Of a DNA stretch of 64,000 bases, positions 54,797-63,542 are shown in pieces (position 1 is the stretch's first letter; each line of letters starts with the position of its first letter). The position numbers and the translations under genes are program-made. The notes under the pieces were generated by a model. It did not search any database, was not told where the DNA came from, and saw only the letters and a list, made by a program, of their open reading frames with translations. This DNA is from Reichenbachiella faecimaris (GTDB lineage: Bacteria; Bacteroidota; Bacteroidia; Cytophagales; Cyclobacteriaceae), in contig NZ_FWYF01000001.1 of the NCBI RefSeq assembly GCF_900176375.1, positions 434,001 through 498,000 on the forward strand, written 5' to 3'.

Positions 54797-57274
54797 TTAA
54801 AAACCCAAACCAACCCGAAGTCCATGCCCATAGTTGGAACCGTTTTGTATCGCACCATAATAGTCCACTCTGAGCACCTTAAACAAATGCTCCAATCCAA
54901 CTCCATATTCTACATAATGCTGTGCAGCTTCCGTGTATAGATAATTGGCTGATGTAACTACCTGAGCTTTTAACTTCCTGACCAATGGCAATTTATTCAG
55001 TATAAAACCATTGAAATGATGATCAACATGCGCGCCAATCCAAGACTTTCTCGTACTGAACTCATAATAATCCAAGAGCTGGTAATTGTCATTATCAAAA
55101 TTGGCAAAAATAGATTGATTACCACTATGATGCTGATAATCCATAAATGTCATTTGATCATCATTAAGAAAAGTACCAGCCCAGAGGGTGTAGTTGCCAC
55201 TGCCCAACAAACCATAGTTAGCATCCTGAAATATTCGAACGCTCAACTCATCAAAATCTACCTCAGACCCAAAGGCACTTATACCTTTTCGATAAGTTAA
55301 ATACAGCATGGGGTAATTGCTCTCAAGGTTGAATTTTTGATCAGGTCGTGTAATATATTTTTGCCCAAACTTAAAATGTAAACTCGTATTAAAGATCAAT
55401 GCATCATTTGTTCCGAAAGATGTGTTTTGCAATTCAGCACTAGCAGGGGCATTGAGTGAAAACTCACGATCATCTGAATAAAAAAATGAATGGTCTGCTG
55501 TATTAAACAACTCATTCCTTCGTGCATATTCCAGAGTAGACTTCCACGTGATACCATTCACCACCTCACTCGAAAAGTATAGTTTCACAAATGATTTCTC
55601 GTACAACTTCATGTAGTTCCGACGATTGATCAAGGATTCAAAAGAGTTAATTAGTGGAGTAATAGGCAAATCTGCATTAAACTGAGACACGAACTGGCCT
55701 CCTTCGACAAAGGCCCTCGTTCTTTTAATTGGATCAAACTGATAGGAGAACTTGGCCTTGTAATAGAAATCATTACTTGAAAAACCATATCGTACAGTTG
55801 GGGTTATTTGATACTTCCATATCCCCTCCTTTTCTCGTGTATAAATGGTTTTGAAATTGACAAGTCCTCCCTCTACTGTGTTGTATTGCACCAAATCATA
55901 AATAGGCTGAAATCTGAAGTACTGCTCCTTGAAAGATTTTTGATAAAAATACCCGCCAATAAATAGGTTCTCAAAATTGAACTTATTGACCGCCTTGTCT
56001 ACTGAATCTTTATACGGTTTTGATTCCATCAACACCTGCAGACTGTCCTTCCATAAGTAGTCAACCTTTTCAAGTTTAGTCAAAGGAATTGGCCTGATTT
56101 CTTTCCAATAGTTGGCATTTCTTTGGTTGGCCTCATTTTCAATTTTCAATATTTCATTGTCAAAATAATCTTTTGGGAAAAGTGGGGACTGTGAATCATT
56201 ATTTCCATTGACTTCATAGTTTGGCTGGATTTCATATTCCGAATGTATCCCAACAAAGTTGCCGTTTCCTCTGAATCCCAATACATTGAGATAGTAAGTG
56301 AACCGTTGAGACAGTAGCATCCAAATATCATCTCGCACAGGTGCAAATACCTGATAGATATTCACCTGATCTATAAATTCAACTTGATGCTCCTTGGTGA
56401 GTTTTAAATCAATACTATGCAGTCGCCAGGAGTCTTCTATGATATAGATAAAACCTTCAAAAACTGGATCATTTTTTCTCTTAGGAATGACCTTGATTTT
56501 ATTGACCAAAATCCCTCCTTCTAGAATTGTACCTTCCAGTTTGTAATCATAAAAAAACAAGGCATTATTGGCTATTGGCGATACAAACCCTCTTTCTGAC
56601 AATCCAGGAAATGTCAATAAGTTATCATAAAAGGAAATGAGCATTTGAGAACCTTGATTGTAACTAAAAGCTGAATTGCTTCCACTTACCTTAGAGGATA
56701 TCATCACCTCCTTTATCTTGTCTGGACGAGCTACACTGAGCTCTGAGACAGACTCTGATAAATAAACAATCCCTGTATCCAAGGCTATATTGACGCCTAA
56801 TATTTGATCTGGTTTTTCATCTAAAGTCTGCATGCCTTTGATATACACCTTGCACTTGTAAGCCTGCACTTCTTCTAAATGATATTTTCTTTTGGCTATG
56901 GCCTCTCTAATCACAGCATACGCAGGATCCTCGCCTCCTGCCTTAATCACTATTTCATCTAGTTGAAACACTTCTGGTTCGAGCACTACATTTAGGAGAA
57001 TTCGTCTATGATCAACCTTAAGCGGGATTTGTTGTTTTTTGTAACCCACATACTGGTAAACCAACTCGTAATGACCTATTGGCAGATCGAGGCTGTATTT
57101 GCCTTCTATATTGGTAGTAGTTCCTTTAGTTGTATTTAAGATGTACAAAGTGGCATACGGCAAGGGTTCACCACTTTGATCAGTCACGGTGCCAAATAGC
57201 TCTGTTGCCATCCCCTGAAACGGAAGACCACTCAGCAATAAACCAATAAATGCATTTTTTAAATATAGACGCAT
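54797..57274 (-). CDS. DUF5686 protein with N-terminal carboxypeptidase-regulatory-like domain
   Basis: The signal peptide (AFIGLLLSGLPFQGMA) is followed by a CarboxypepD_reg-like domain (LFGTVTDQSGEPLPYATLYILNTTKGTTTNIEGKYSLDLP; about 24-105). The rest is the DUF5686 domain: ILGVNIALDTGIVYLSESVSELSVARPDKIKEVMISSKVSG and a long beta-barrel-like C-terminus ending GLRVGLGF. The family is typical of Bacteroidota outer membranes with unknown function. The length of 825 residues is usual. Convergent with the surface protein gene, 1 base apart. Confidence 0.93.
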   Translation of the reverse strand: MRLYLKNAFIGLLLSGLPFQGMATELFGTVTDQSGEPLPYATLYILNTTKGTTTNIEGKYSLDLPIGHYELVYQYVGYKKQQIPLKVDHRRILLNVVLEPEVFQLDEIVIKAGGEDPAYAVIREAIAKRKYHLEEVQAYKCKVYIKGMQTLDEKPDQILGVNIALDTGIVYLSESVSELSVARPDKIKEVMISSKVSGSNSAFSYNQGSQMLISFYDNLLTFPGLSERGFVSPIANNALFFYDYKLEGTILEGGILVNKIKVIPKRKNDPVFEGFIYIIEDSWRLHSIDLKLTKEHQVEFIDQVNIYQVFAPVRDDIWMLLSQRFTYYLNVLGFRGNGNFVGIHSEYEIQPNYEVNGNNDSQSPLFPKDYFDNEILKIENEANQRNANYWKEIRPIPLTKLEKVDYLWKDSLQVLMESKPYKDSVDKAVNKFNFENLFIGGYFYQKSFKEQYFRFQPIYDLVQYNTVEGGLVNFKTIYTREKEGIWKYQITPTVRYGFSSNDFYYKAKFSYQFDPIKRTRAFVEGGQFVSQFNADLPITPLINSFESLINRRNYMKLYEKSFVKLYFSSEVVNGITWKSTLEYARRNELFNTADHSFFYSDDREFSLNAPASAELQNTSFGTNDALIFNTSLHFKFGQKYITRPDQKFNLESNYPMLYLTYRKGISAFGSEVDFDELSVRIFQDANYGLLGSGNYTLWAGTFLNDDQMTFMDYQHHSGNQSIFANFDNDNYQLLDYYEFSTRKSWIGAHVDHHFNGFILNKLPLVRKLKAQVVTSANYLYTEAAQHYVEYGVGLEHLFKVLRVDYYGAIQNGSNYGHGLRVGLGF

Positions 57275-57399
57275 GAAGTAGCTGTCCTTTTAGCAATTTC
57301 AAAGACAAATTAATAAAGAATTCAAAGCTGGAAACAATTTATCTCAAAAACGAGTATTACCTCAAGACTTGTTAAATTCGAGTCAGAATTAAATTACAA

Positions 57400-58221
57400 A
57401 TGCCCAAAAATCAGACCGTAATCATCACAGGAGGAACTTCAGGAATTGGTAAGGCCTGCGCTGAGCTTTATGCCTCCAAAGGATACAATATTGTTATTAC
57501 TGGCCGTGACACTGAGAAGCTCAATTCAGTCGTTCAGTCGTTCAAAAATTCAGGTTATCCCATCTTGGGTATTCAAGCGGATGCTGCCAGTGAGTCTGGT
57601 GCACAAAAAGTAATAGAACAAACAATCAAGACCTTTGCCTCTATAAATGTGCTGATATGCAACGCTGGTGTTTCAATGCGTGCCATGTTCGAAGATTTGG
57701 ACTTGAAGGTATTCAAAGAAGTGATGGAGATCAACTTTATGGGCACTGTTAATTATGTAAAATATGCCTTGCCTCATTTACTGGAGTCGAAAGGAACTAT
57801 CATAGGTATCTCCTCGATCAATGGGCACAGAGGTACACCTGCAAGAACAGCCTACTCCTCTTCCAAATTTGCTATGGTAGGCTTTTTCGAAGCGTTGCGA
57901 ACAGAGTTACTCTATCGTGGTGTACACGTGCTAGTAGCCAGTCCAGGATATACTGGAACCAATATTCGAAACACAGCCCTGACAGCCCATGGAAAAATCC
58001 AAGGAGAATCCCCAAAAGACGAAAGTAAAATGATGACTGCTGAAGAAGTAGCACTTCGTATTTACAAAGGGCATCAGAAAAAAAAGAGAAACTTTATTCT
58101 CACTCCTTTGGGCTGGTGGCTCAATTTTCTCAACCACTTCGTACCAAGACTTATGGATAAAATCGTATATAATGTATTGGCTAAAGAACCAGATTCACCA
58201 CTAAAAGAAAAGACTAACTGA
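57400..58221 (+). CDS. Short-chain dehydrogenase/reductase (SDR)
   Basis: The classical SDR features are all present: cofactor motif TGGTSGIG (residues 10-17), NAG at about 89-91, the catalytic serine in GISSINGHRG and YSSSK (about 155-159). The C-terminal tail RNFILTPLGWWLNFLNHFVPRLMDKIVYNVL suggests a membrane-associated helix, as in SDRs that act on lipids or steroids. The substrate cannot be read from the sequence. It overlaps the convergent TPR/SH3 gene by 8 bases. Confidence 0.92.
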   Translation: MPKNQTVIITGGTSGIGKACAELYASKGYNIVITGRDTEKLNSVVQSFKNSGYPILGIQADAASESGAQKVIEQTIKTFASINVLICNAGVSMRAMFEDLDLKVFKEVMEINFMGTVNYVKYALPHLLESKGTIIGISSINGHRGTPARTAYSSSKFAMVGFFEALRTELLYRGVHVLVASPGYTGTNIRNTALTAHGKIQGESPKDESKMMTAEEVALRIYKGHQKKKRNFILTPLGWWLNFLNHFVPRLMDKIVYNVLAKEPDSPLKEKTN

Positions 58222-58960
58222 TACGCTTGATCATCTTCGATCGAATGTAGACCTCTTGTCCATTCCAATCTACTTTAACCCAAATACCTTCTTCATCTAA
58301 GATTTTGAGACGATGGCCTTTTTGCACCACTTCTACCAAATCAGCACCAGCAGATGGCCCTGTCATGAGATAAGCATGATTTTCTGTAATAATGCCTTGC
58401 GGTTCACTCAATTCAAAATTGGTCACCCAAAAGAAAATCAGTAAAACCACGACTGCTGATACCGCATACGGTTTTGCGTTTGACCCAGACTTAATCTTTC
58501 TATAAAGTACAATGCCAAATAAGAAAAGAGTAATACCTAAAACAAGCAGATTAAACGCTACATAATACTTATTAACCAGGCCTTTAATGAAGGTGGTATC
58601 CGAAAGTGAATAACCATTCAAACTATGTTCTGTGGCCAATTTCTCCATTTTGTTTTGCGCACGCTTATCAGAGGTCTGCAAATAATATCTATTCAAATAA
58701 AGCAATGCCTGACTGTAATCACCTAAACCTTCTTTGATGTAGGCCATCTTCATAAGCATTTGCGGAGAGGCTTCATTGTTCTCATCCAACAACTGCTCAT
58801 ATATCTCGAAAGACTCTGTATATTTTTGAAGCTTAAATAGTGAATCTGCTTGTCCTAATTCCCCCTTCATATCGCCTCCAAATGAAGAAAAAGAAGAGGT
58901 CATCAAGCCGACCAAAAGTATTGTAATAAAATTGAAGATATTGTTTTGTTTTTTACTCAT
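58214..58960 (-). CDS. TPR and SH3-domain membrane protein, BatE-like
   Basis: The ATG at 58960 (MSKKQNNIFNFITILLVGLMTSS) gives a signal-like first helix; an earlier in-frame ATG at 59002 is less likely. Tetratricopeptide repeats (about 35-120, for example ADSLFKLQKYTESFEIYEQLLDENNE) are followed by two membrane helices (YYVAFNLLVLGITLFLFGIVLYRK and AVSAVVVLLIFFWV). The C-terminus has an SH3_3-type domain (AYLMTGPSAGADLVEVVQKGHRLKILDEEGIWVKVDWNGQEVYIRSKMI). The order TPR-TM-TM-SH3 is that of BatE, the aerotolerance operon component. No batA-D genes are nearby. Confidence 0.85.
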   Translation of the reverse strand: MSKKQNNIFNFITILLVGLMTSSFSSFGGDMKGELGQADSLFKLQKYTESFEIYEQLLDENNEASPQMLMKMAYIKEGLGDYSQALLYLNRYYLQTSDKRAQNKMEKLATEHSLNGYSLSDTTFIKGLVNKYYVAFNLLVLGITLFLFGIVLYRKIKSGSNAKPYAVSAVVVLLIFFWVTNFELSEPQGIITENHAYLMTGPSAGADLVEVVQKGHRLKILDEEGIWVKVDWNGQEVYIRSKMIKRIS

Positions 58961-59035
58961 CTCGTGCCTACATTTGCAACCGCAAAATAAGGGAAGGGTC
59001 AATAAAAATGAAACTTTCTTCTGCGAAAAAAGTTT

Positions 59036-59108
59036 GATTCGTTAGCTCAGCTGGTAGAGCAACGCCCTTTTAAGGCGTGGGTCCTGGGTTCGAGCCCCAG
59101 ACGAATCA
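59036..59108 (+). tRNA. tRNA-Lys(TTT), first copy
   Basis: The cloverleaf is complete: acceptor GATTCGT/ACGAATC, D stem, anticodon loop CTTTTAA with TTT at 59069-59071, T arm GGTTCGAGCC and discriminator A. No CCA is encoded. A small hairpin follows at 59124. Confidence 0.97.
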
Positions 59109-59123
59109 CTTACTGATAAAGAC

Positions 59124-59145
59124 CTCGGTACCAGCCGAGTTTTTT
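59124..59145 (+). terminator. Hairpin with T-run between the two tRNA-Lys genes
   Basis: CTCGG (59124-59128), loop TACCAG, CCGAG (59135-59139), TTTTTT. It could separate the two tRNA transcripts. Confidence 0.6.
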
Positions 59146-59162
59146 ATTGTCCATAGTCTAAT

Positions 59163-59235
59163 GACTGGTTAGCTCAGCTGGTAGAGCAACGCCCTTTTAA
59201 GGCGTGGGTCCTGGGTTCGAGCCCCAGACCAGTCA
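59163..59235 (+). tRNA. tRNA-Lys(TTT), second copy
   Basis: Acceptor GACTGGT/ACCAGTC, anticodon TTT at 59196-59198, discriminator A. The body is identical to the first copy except in acceptor pairs 3:70 and 5:68, which differ by compensated changes. Confidence 0.97.
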
Positions 59236-59243
59236 CTTAAAAA

Positions 59244-59271
59244 CATCAAGTGTGAGCTTGGTGTTTTTTTT
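59244..59271 (+). terminator. Terminator after the second tRNA-Lys
   Basis: CATCAAG (59244-59250), loop TGTGAG, CTTGGTG (59257-59263) with one G-T pair, then TTTTTTTT. Plausible rho-independent terminator. Confidence 0.75.
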
Positions 59272-59402
59272 ATGCTCCATGCCTACTAGATTCCCTCAAA
59301 ACGGATCAGTCTGTATTTCTGGGGGATTGAATATTTTTCATCTTATAGAAATAAATAATAATTCTCTACCAATACTTTTTACGATATAAAGGTCATTTCG
59401 TC

Positions 59403-59580
59403 GGGAGGCACGACCAGAGAAATCTCCTTAGCTACTGGCAGCATGCCAATGCATTTACAAATACTGCTTGACCCTGAGGAGATCCCTGACGGGATGACCT
59501 TCAGAGAGTAAGCTTGCCTCGGTATGAAAAACTCTGCCCCCAACTTTACAGACTGATCCCTCAAAACTCATTTTAGAACA
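59403..59580. repeat. Noncoding direct repeat, copy 1
   Basis: Begins GGGAGGCACGACCAGAGAAA and ends CCCCCAACTTTACAGACTGATCCC-like. The flanking GTCATTTCG (59391 onward) together with GAGAAATCTC resembles short palindromic repeats common in Bacteroidota intergenic DNA. Confidence 0.7.
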
Positions 59581-59680
59581 AATCGTGGATCAATCCATAT
59601 TTTTCAGGGATTAGACCCATCCTAATGTATAGTTCTTAAACAGTTGGCTAATCCTGAGTCAATAACCTTTGCGAACTAAA

Positions 59681-59873
59681 GGGAGGTACGACCAGAGAAA
59701 CCTTGTCAGCTGGCAACAGCATGTAAATGTCTGTGCAAATTTTCTGCTCGACCTTGAGAAGATATCTTCTCTATTCAAACATTGGATGACGCTGAGCTCG
59801 TAAGTTTATTCAGACATCCAAAAATTTCCCCCCAACTTTACCTGATTGATCCCAAACCATAGCTTTTGGAACA
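59681..59873. repeat. Noncoding direct repeat, copy 2
   Basis: Begins GGGAGGTACGACCAGAGAAA and ends CCCAACTTTACCTGATTGATCCC-like. Shared blocks include CAGCATG, CTGCT[TC]GACC, GATGAC and AAGTTT/AAGCTT. The middles have diverged. Confidence 0.7.
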
Positions 59874-59880
59874 AGCTCTT

Positions 59881-60477
59881 TTACACTTCCGTGTACACAG
59901 TACGTCTTGTATCAAATTGATAAGTTTCAGGATTGCCAAAAAGAAGATTACCTGGTTTTTTCGTATCCTCACTGGTGAAAAAATCTATGATCGCGGAAGC
60001 CAATTCTTCTTTACTCAATTGTAAGTCTCCGTTTAGGTCTAGCTTTTTAAAACAGATGTCTATGAATTTTATTTCTACTCGCAAAGAAACGAAAAAGCAC
60101 ATATACTCTTGCTTAGACAGAAAATTGTTATGATCCTTGTCGTAGATGTAGAAAATATCTTCCGCAACTTGTTTGGCTACATTTTCAAATGATCCATACA
60201 TCTCATCTACAGCCACTGCTTCCAAATACTTAAGCCAATTGGTTAGGTTACATCTGCTTGGCTCTTGATTGGCTAAAAATGTAGTTAATTGATTCCAAAA
60301 ATCTTGCCCACGCTTGGTGATGAAATCCTCCACTTCTGAAGGTGGCATCAAACATCTAAATATGGCCACATTATCCCCAAGACTTTGGAAATCTCTTTGT
60401 TGGAGAAGGCCATCATGATCGAAATCAAGAATCTTAAAAAGGTGTGTAAATTTTTGAGTAAGAGTTGAAGAAAGCAT
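59881..60477 (-). CDS. EF-hand calcium-binding protein
   Basis: Three EF-hand loops are visible: DFDHDGLLQQRD (18-29), DKDHNNFLSKQE (113-124, with N at position 5) and DLNGDLQLSKEE (147-158; G at position 4 and D at position 5 follow the canonical order, ending with E). Helices flank each loop. A central helical part (residues 35-105) contains cysteines but no loop. There is no signal peptide, so the protein is probably cytoplasmic, unlike most bacterial EF-hand proteins. The organisation resembles calcium sensors of the calerythrin kind, although the third canonical calerythrin features are not provable here. Transcribed alone. Confidence 0.85.
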   Translation of the reverse strand: MLSSTLTQKFTHLFKILDFDHDGLLQQRDFQSLGDNVAIFRCLMPPSEVEDFITKRGQDFWNQLTTFLANQEPSRCNLTNWLKYLEAVAVDEMYGSFENVAKQVAEDIFYIYDKDHNNFLSKQEYMCFFVSLRVEIKFIDICFKKLDLNGDLQLSKEELASAIIDFFTSEDTKKPGNLLFGNPETYQFDTRRTVYTEV

Positions 60478-60537
60478 GCCGCCAAAGTACAGAAAATCTA
60501 GATTATTTCCTATACAGGACTAATCTAGATTCATTAC

Positions 60538-61137
60538 TCATCCCATCCAGCCAAGAATGTCCAATGCCGTGTAGACTAGTGCCAAAGAAAGGATAGCATT
60601 AATGAACATTTTGGCCTTTTCGTTCTTCATATACCTTTGAATGAGTGCCCCAAACAGTGCCCATACGGAAACACTAAAAAAGCAAACCAAAGCCAAAAAA
60701 ATCGTCCAGATCAACAGTAGCAAAGGGTATTCATTAGCTCCTACTAAAAAAGTGGTAAATATCGTCAATCCGTAAAAGAGTCCTTTAGGATTTACGACTT
60801 GTAAAAACAAACCTCTGGAATAACTAGCCAGCTGCGTACCATTTTGATTGGCAGTGTAACTGGAGTTAAAGGTTTTATACGCCAGCCAGACAATGTAAAT
60901 AGCACCTACATATTTCAAGTATTGCTGTATCCAGGGGGCGTAATGCATCAACGAACTCGAAAGTACGGCACAGGCAAATAGCAACAAGAAAAAGCCCGAG
61001 ACTATTCCCAATAGATAATTCAACGTTTTTCGGTAACCAAAAAGCATACCCATAGACGCACTGGATATGTTATTAGGACCTGGCGTAATAGTGGTAATGA
61101 ATATAAAGGACAGAAAAGAAACACTAATAAACTCCAT
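60538..61137 (-). CDS. LysE/RhtB-family exporter
   Basis: Six hydrophobic segments fit the family topology. The N-terminal motif FISVSFLSFIFITTITPGPNNISSASMGMLFGYRKTLNYLLGIVSGFF carries the PGPN signature, and LQVVNPKGLFYGLTIF is the second conserved motif. It exports amino acids or similar small molecules. It starts 6 bases after the TPR-HTH regulator on the same strand, so they are co-transcribed. The substrate cannot be inferred. Confidence 0.92.
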   Translation of the reverse strand: MEFISVSFLSFIFITTITPGPNNISSASMGMLFGYRKTLNYLLGIVSGFFLLLFACAVLSSSLMHYAPWIQQYLKYVGAIYIVWLAYKTFNSSYTANQNGTQLASYSRGLFLQVVNPKGLFYGLTIFTTFLVGANEYPLLLLIWTIFLALVCFFSVSVWALFGALIQRYMKNEKAKMFINAILSLALVYTALDILGWMG

Positions 61138-61143
61138 ATCTAC

Positions 61144-62754
61144 TTAGTTAGATGCAGTTAGTTCATCATTGAATTTCAAGAAAAAATCCACCAGATTATC
61201 ATCATGTTCTAGTTTCAGCTTCTTTCTCAGCCGATAGCGGGCAGTTTTCACACTTTCAGGAGATATGCCCAAGACACGTGATGATTCTTTCAAATTCATA
61301 TTCAAGCGTAGCAGTGCAGACAACTTCAATTCAGCATTACTCAATTCGGCATATTGCTTTTTGAGCAACGTAAAAAAATCTGGATGTACTTCTTCAAACA
61401 TGAGCTTAAAATTTTCCCAATCCTGATCTATACGAAAACTGTCAGAGATCAAATGATTGAGTTTGCTCAATCCTTTATTCGTATCTGGAAGAGACTCCTT
61501 TTTCAGTTCATTGATCTTTTCTGTCAAATCACTCATCAATTCATTCTTCTGAATGAAATTTAAAGCATAGGAGGTTAATTCCTTTTTCTTTTGAATGAGC
61601 TGATTTTGCAAATCTTTTTCTTTCAGCTTCGAGTTATTCACTTTAAGCCTTAGTATTAATATCATAAACAAAAGAGAAATAATCACAAAGACACCTGTAA
61701 TCATTGTACGAAATAAAAAGAGTTGCTCTTCTGCCTTTTCTTTTTCTAATAAAGCAATCTGCTTCTGATTTTTCTCTTCTTCATATTTCAACTGCAGCAC
61801 TTCTACCTTCTTTTGAACTTCCTCTCCCCTAAAAGATTGATCCAATTCGTAGAGTTTACTAAATACATCAAACGCTTCCCTATAGTTTCCTTCTGCAGCA
61901 GAGATATCCCTCTTCTCCTGATAGGCATGTATCAAACTAATCTTGTCGTCTCCAGTCTGACTCATCCTAATGGCTGAGTCTAAATAGCTATGAGCCAATT
62001 TGAAACGTCCTCTTTTGGCATACAACACACCCAGATTGGAATACAGATCATTGACTAAAAAATGTCTTTCATTTTCGAAAGTAGCGTTGGCTTTTTTCAA
62101 ATGAATTTCAGCAGCATCCAAAGAGTCCATTCTTAATAAAATCGAGCCTACATTATTGTGTAGCAGGGCTTCTCCATCTACATCACCTATGAGTTGCTTG
62201 AAAGCTATTGCTTTGTAGAAATAAAAAAGCGCGGTGTCCAAAACCTGATTTTCAGCAAGCGACTTCCCCAAGTTTAAATAGACAGAGGCCAAACGAACCG
62301 TATCCTGCATGGCCTCTGCAGCAGCCACAGCCAGTCTCCCATGATCAATTGCCTTTTCATAATTACCTATGGCATCATATACATTCCCAAGATTAGAATT
62401 ACTTGACGCAATGCTTCTATAATCTTCATTTTCCGTACCTATTCGCAGCGCTTCCAAATAATAAATTGTGGCATTTTCATTATCACCCCTCAGCCAATAA
62501 GCTGATCCTAAAATGTTATTGTAAACGGCAGGCATGTGCTGATTTTCCATCCGCTTGGCAATGACCAACCCTTCTTGGGCTAAAGCTTCCAAAATATCTG
62601 GATCACTTTTCCGATAAGCAAAACAAGTACGCGGAATCCAATTGAGCTTTTCTTCAGTATCTGGCATTTCTGCCAATACCTGTTTCAAGGAGTCTAATTG
62701 TGCCGAGGCAACAGCATAGGAAAACAGCAAAATGAGTAGTAGTGTGCTGCGCAT
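61144..62754 (-). CDS. TPR membrane regulator with C-terminal LuxR-like HTH
   Basis: A signal peptide (LLLILLFSYAVASAQ) precedes about seven TPRs (about 40-310; for example NSNLGNVYDAIGNYEKAIDHGRLAV). One membrane helix lies at about 353-375 (TMITGVFVIISLLFMILILRL). The cytoplasmic C-terminus has a coiled coil and a HTH (ELKLSALLRLNMNLKESSRVLGISPESVKTARYRLRKKLKL) of the LuxR type. This one-component design is common in Bacteroidota. It would sense a periplasmic signal and act on DNA from the membrane, perhaps on the LysE gene downstream. Confidence 0.88.
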   Translation of the reverse strand: MRSTLLLILLFSYAVASAQLDSLKQVLAEMPDTEEKLNWIPRTCFAYRKSDPDILEALAQEGLVIAKRMENQHMPAVYNNILGSAYWLRGDNENATIYYLEALRIGTENEDYRSIASSNSNLGNVYDAIGNYEKAIDHGRLAVAAAEAMQDTVRLASVYLNLGKSLAENQVLDTALFYFYKAIAFKQLIGDVDGEALLHNNVGSILLRMDSLDAAEIHLKKANATFENERHFLVNDLYSNLGVLYAKRGRFKLAHSYLDSAIRMSQTGDDKISLIHAYQEKRDISAAEGNYREAFDVFSKLYELDQSFRGEEVQKKVEVLQLKYEEEKNQKQIALLEKEKAEEQLFLFRTMITGVFVIISLLFMILILRLKVNNSKLKEKDLQNQLIQKKKELTSYALNFIQKNELMSDLTEKINELKKESLPDTNKGLSKLNHLISDSFRIDQDWENFKLMFEEVHPDFFTLLKKQYAELSNAELKLSALLRLNMNLKESSRVLGISPESVKTARYRLRKKLKLEHDDNLVDFFLKFNDELTASN

Positions 62755-62895
62755 TGGTTTTTTGAGTTTTAGTAAGAAATAAAATTAGCAAAATTCAGAA
62801 CATACCAATTGCTAACTTATAATCTACCACTGAACGTAAAACCTAATGGAATGATGCACTGAAATTGTTTACTTTACTAAAAACCATTATTCAAA

Positions 62896-63408
62896 ATGAA
62901 AAATACTCTACTCGTATTTCTGTTTTCATGTTTGTTATTCAGCTGTGGGTCTGATGACGACAATCCCAATAATGACTCCAGTAACGTGCTAGAAGATGCT
63001 GTAATTCATGAGATTTTAGATACACACAACAGCTACAGAAGTGATGTGGGTATTGCGAATATCAGCTGGTCAGAGGATGTGGCAGTTTCTGCGCAGGCCT
63101 GGGCAGAAGAACTGGCCTCCAACTGCGAATTCAAGCATTCTGGGGGAGACTATGGTGAAAATATCTGGGCTGGTACTGAAGGAGCCTTTACTCCTACTGA
63201 TGTAGTAACCAGTTGGGCTTCTGAAATCGCTGACTATGATTATGAAACCAACACCTGTGCTGCTGGCAAAGACTGTGGACATTATACTCAGATTGTTTGG
63301 GAGAATACCACAAAGGTCGGCTGTGGAGTAGCTACTTGCGATGGACTGGATATTTGGGTTTGTCAATATGATCCACCAGGAAATTTTATTGGGGAGAAGC
63401 CTTACTGA
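62896..63408 (+). CDS. CAP (SCP/PR-1)-domain lipoprotein
   Basis: A lipoprotein signal ends in CLLFSC; a short acidic linker (GSDDDNPNND) follows. The CAP domain is easy to see: ILDTHNSYRSDVGIANISWSEDVAVSAQAWAEELA, CEFKHSGGDYGENIWAG, and CGHYTQIVWENTTKVGCGVATC, with H in HNSYR, E in GENIW and H in HYTQIVW as cavity residues. It has 170 residues. The biochemical role of bacterial CAP proteins is unsettled. Monocistronic. Confidence 0.93.
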   Translation: MKNTLLVFLFSCLLFSCGSDDDNPNNDSSNVLEDAVIHEILDTHNSYRSDVGIANISWSEDVAVSAQAWAEELASNCEFKHSGGDYGENIWAGTEGAFTPTDVVTSWASEIADYDYETNTCAAGKDCGHYTQIVWENTTKVGCGVATCDGLDIWVCQYDPPGNFIGEKPY

Positions 63409-63542
63409 TATAATCTTGCCGTTAGCGCTTTTGCAAAGCGTATCAACGCTATTTCATTACCCAAATCTATAAACTACCTTGATAAACCTATCATTTACTA
63501 ATCATTTGCATTGAATTACTTGTCTGACGCCTATTCTAAGAG

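Larger units (their letters stand above)
59272..59880. other. Noncoding region with a pair of diverged repeats
   Basis: No gene is supported in these 609 bases. Two diverged direct repeats (listed separately) occupy most of it. Short open frames exist, but with no family features. Confidence 0.6.

Noticed and set aside
59379-59564. Small minus-strand frame in the repeat region
   Set aside because: Falls within a noncoding repeat whose second copy does not keep the frame.
63420-63450. Weak hairpin AGCGCTTTTGCAAAGCGT after the CAP gene
   Set aside because: Imperfect short stem and no T-run; not good enough to call a terminator.
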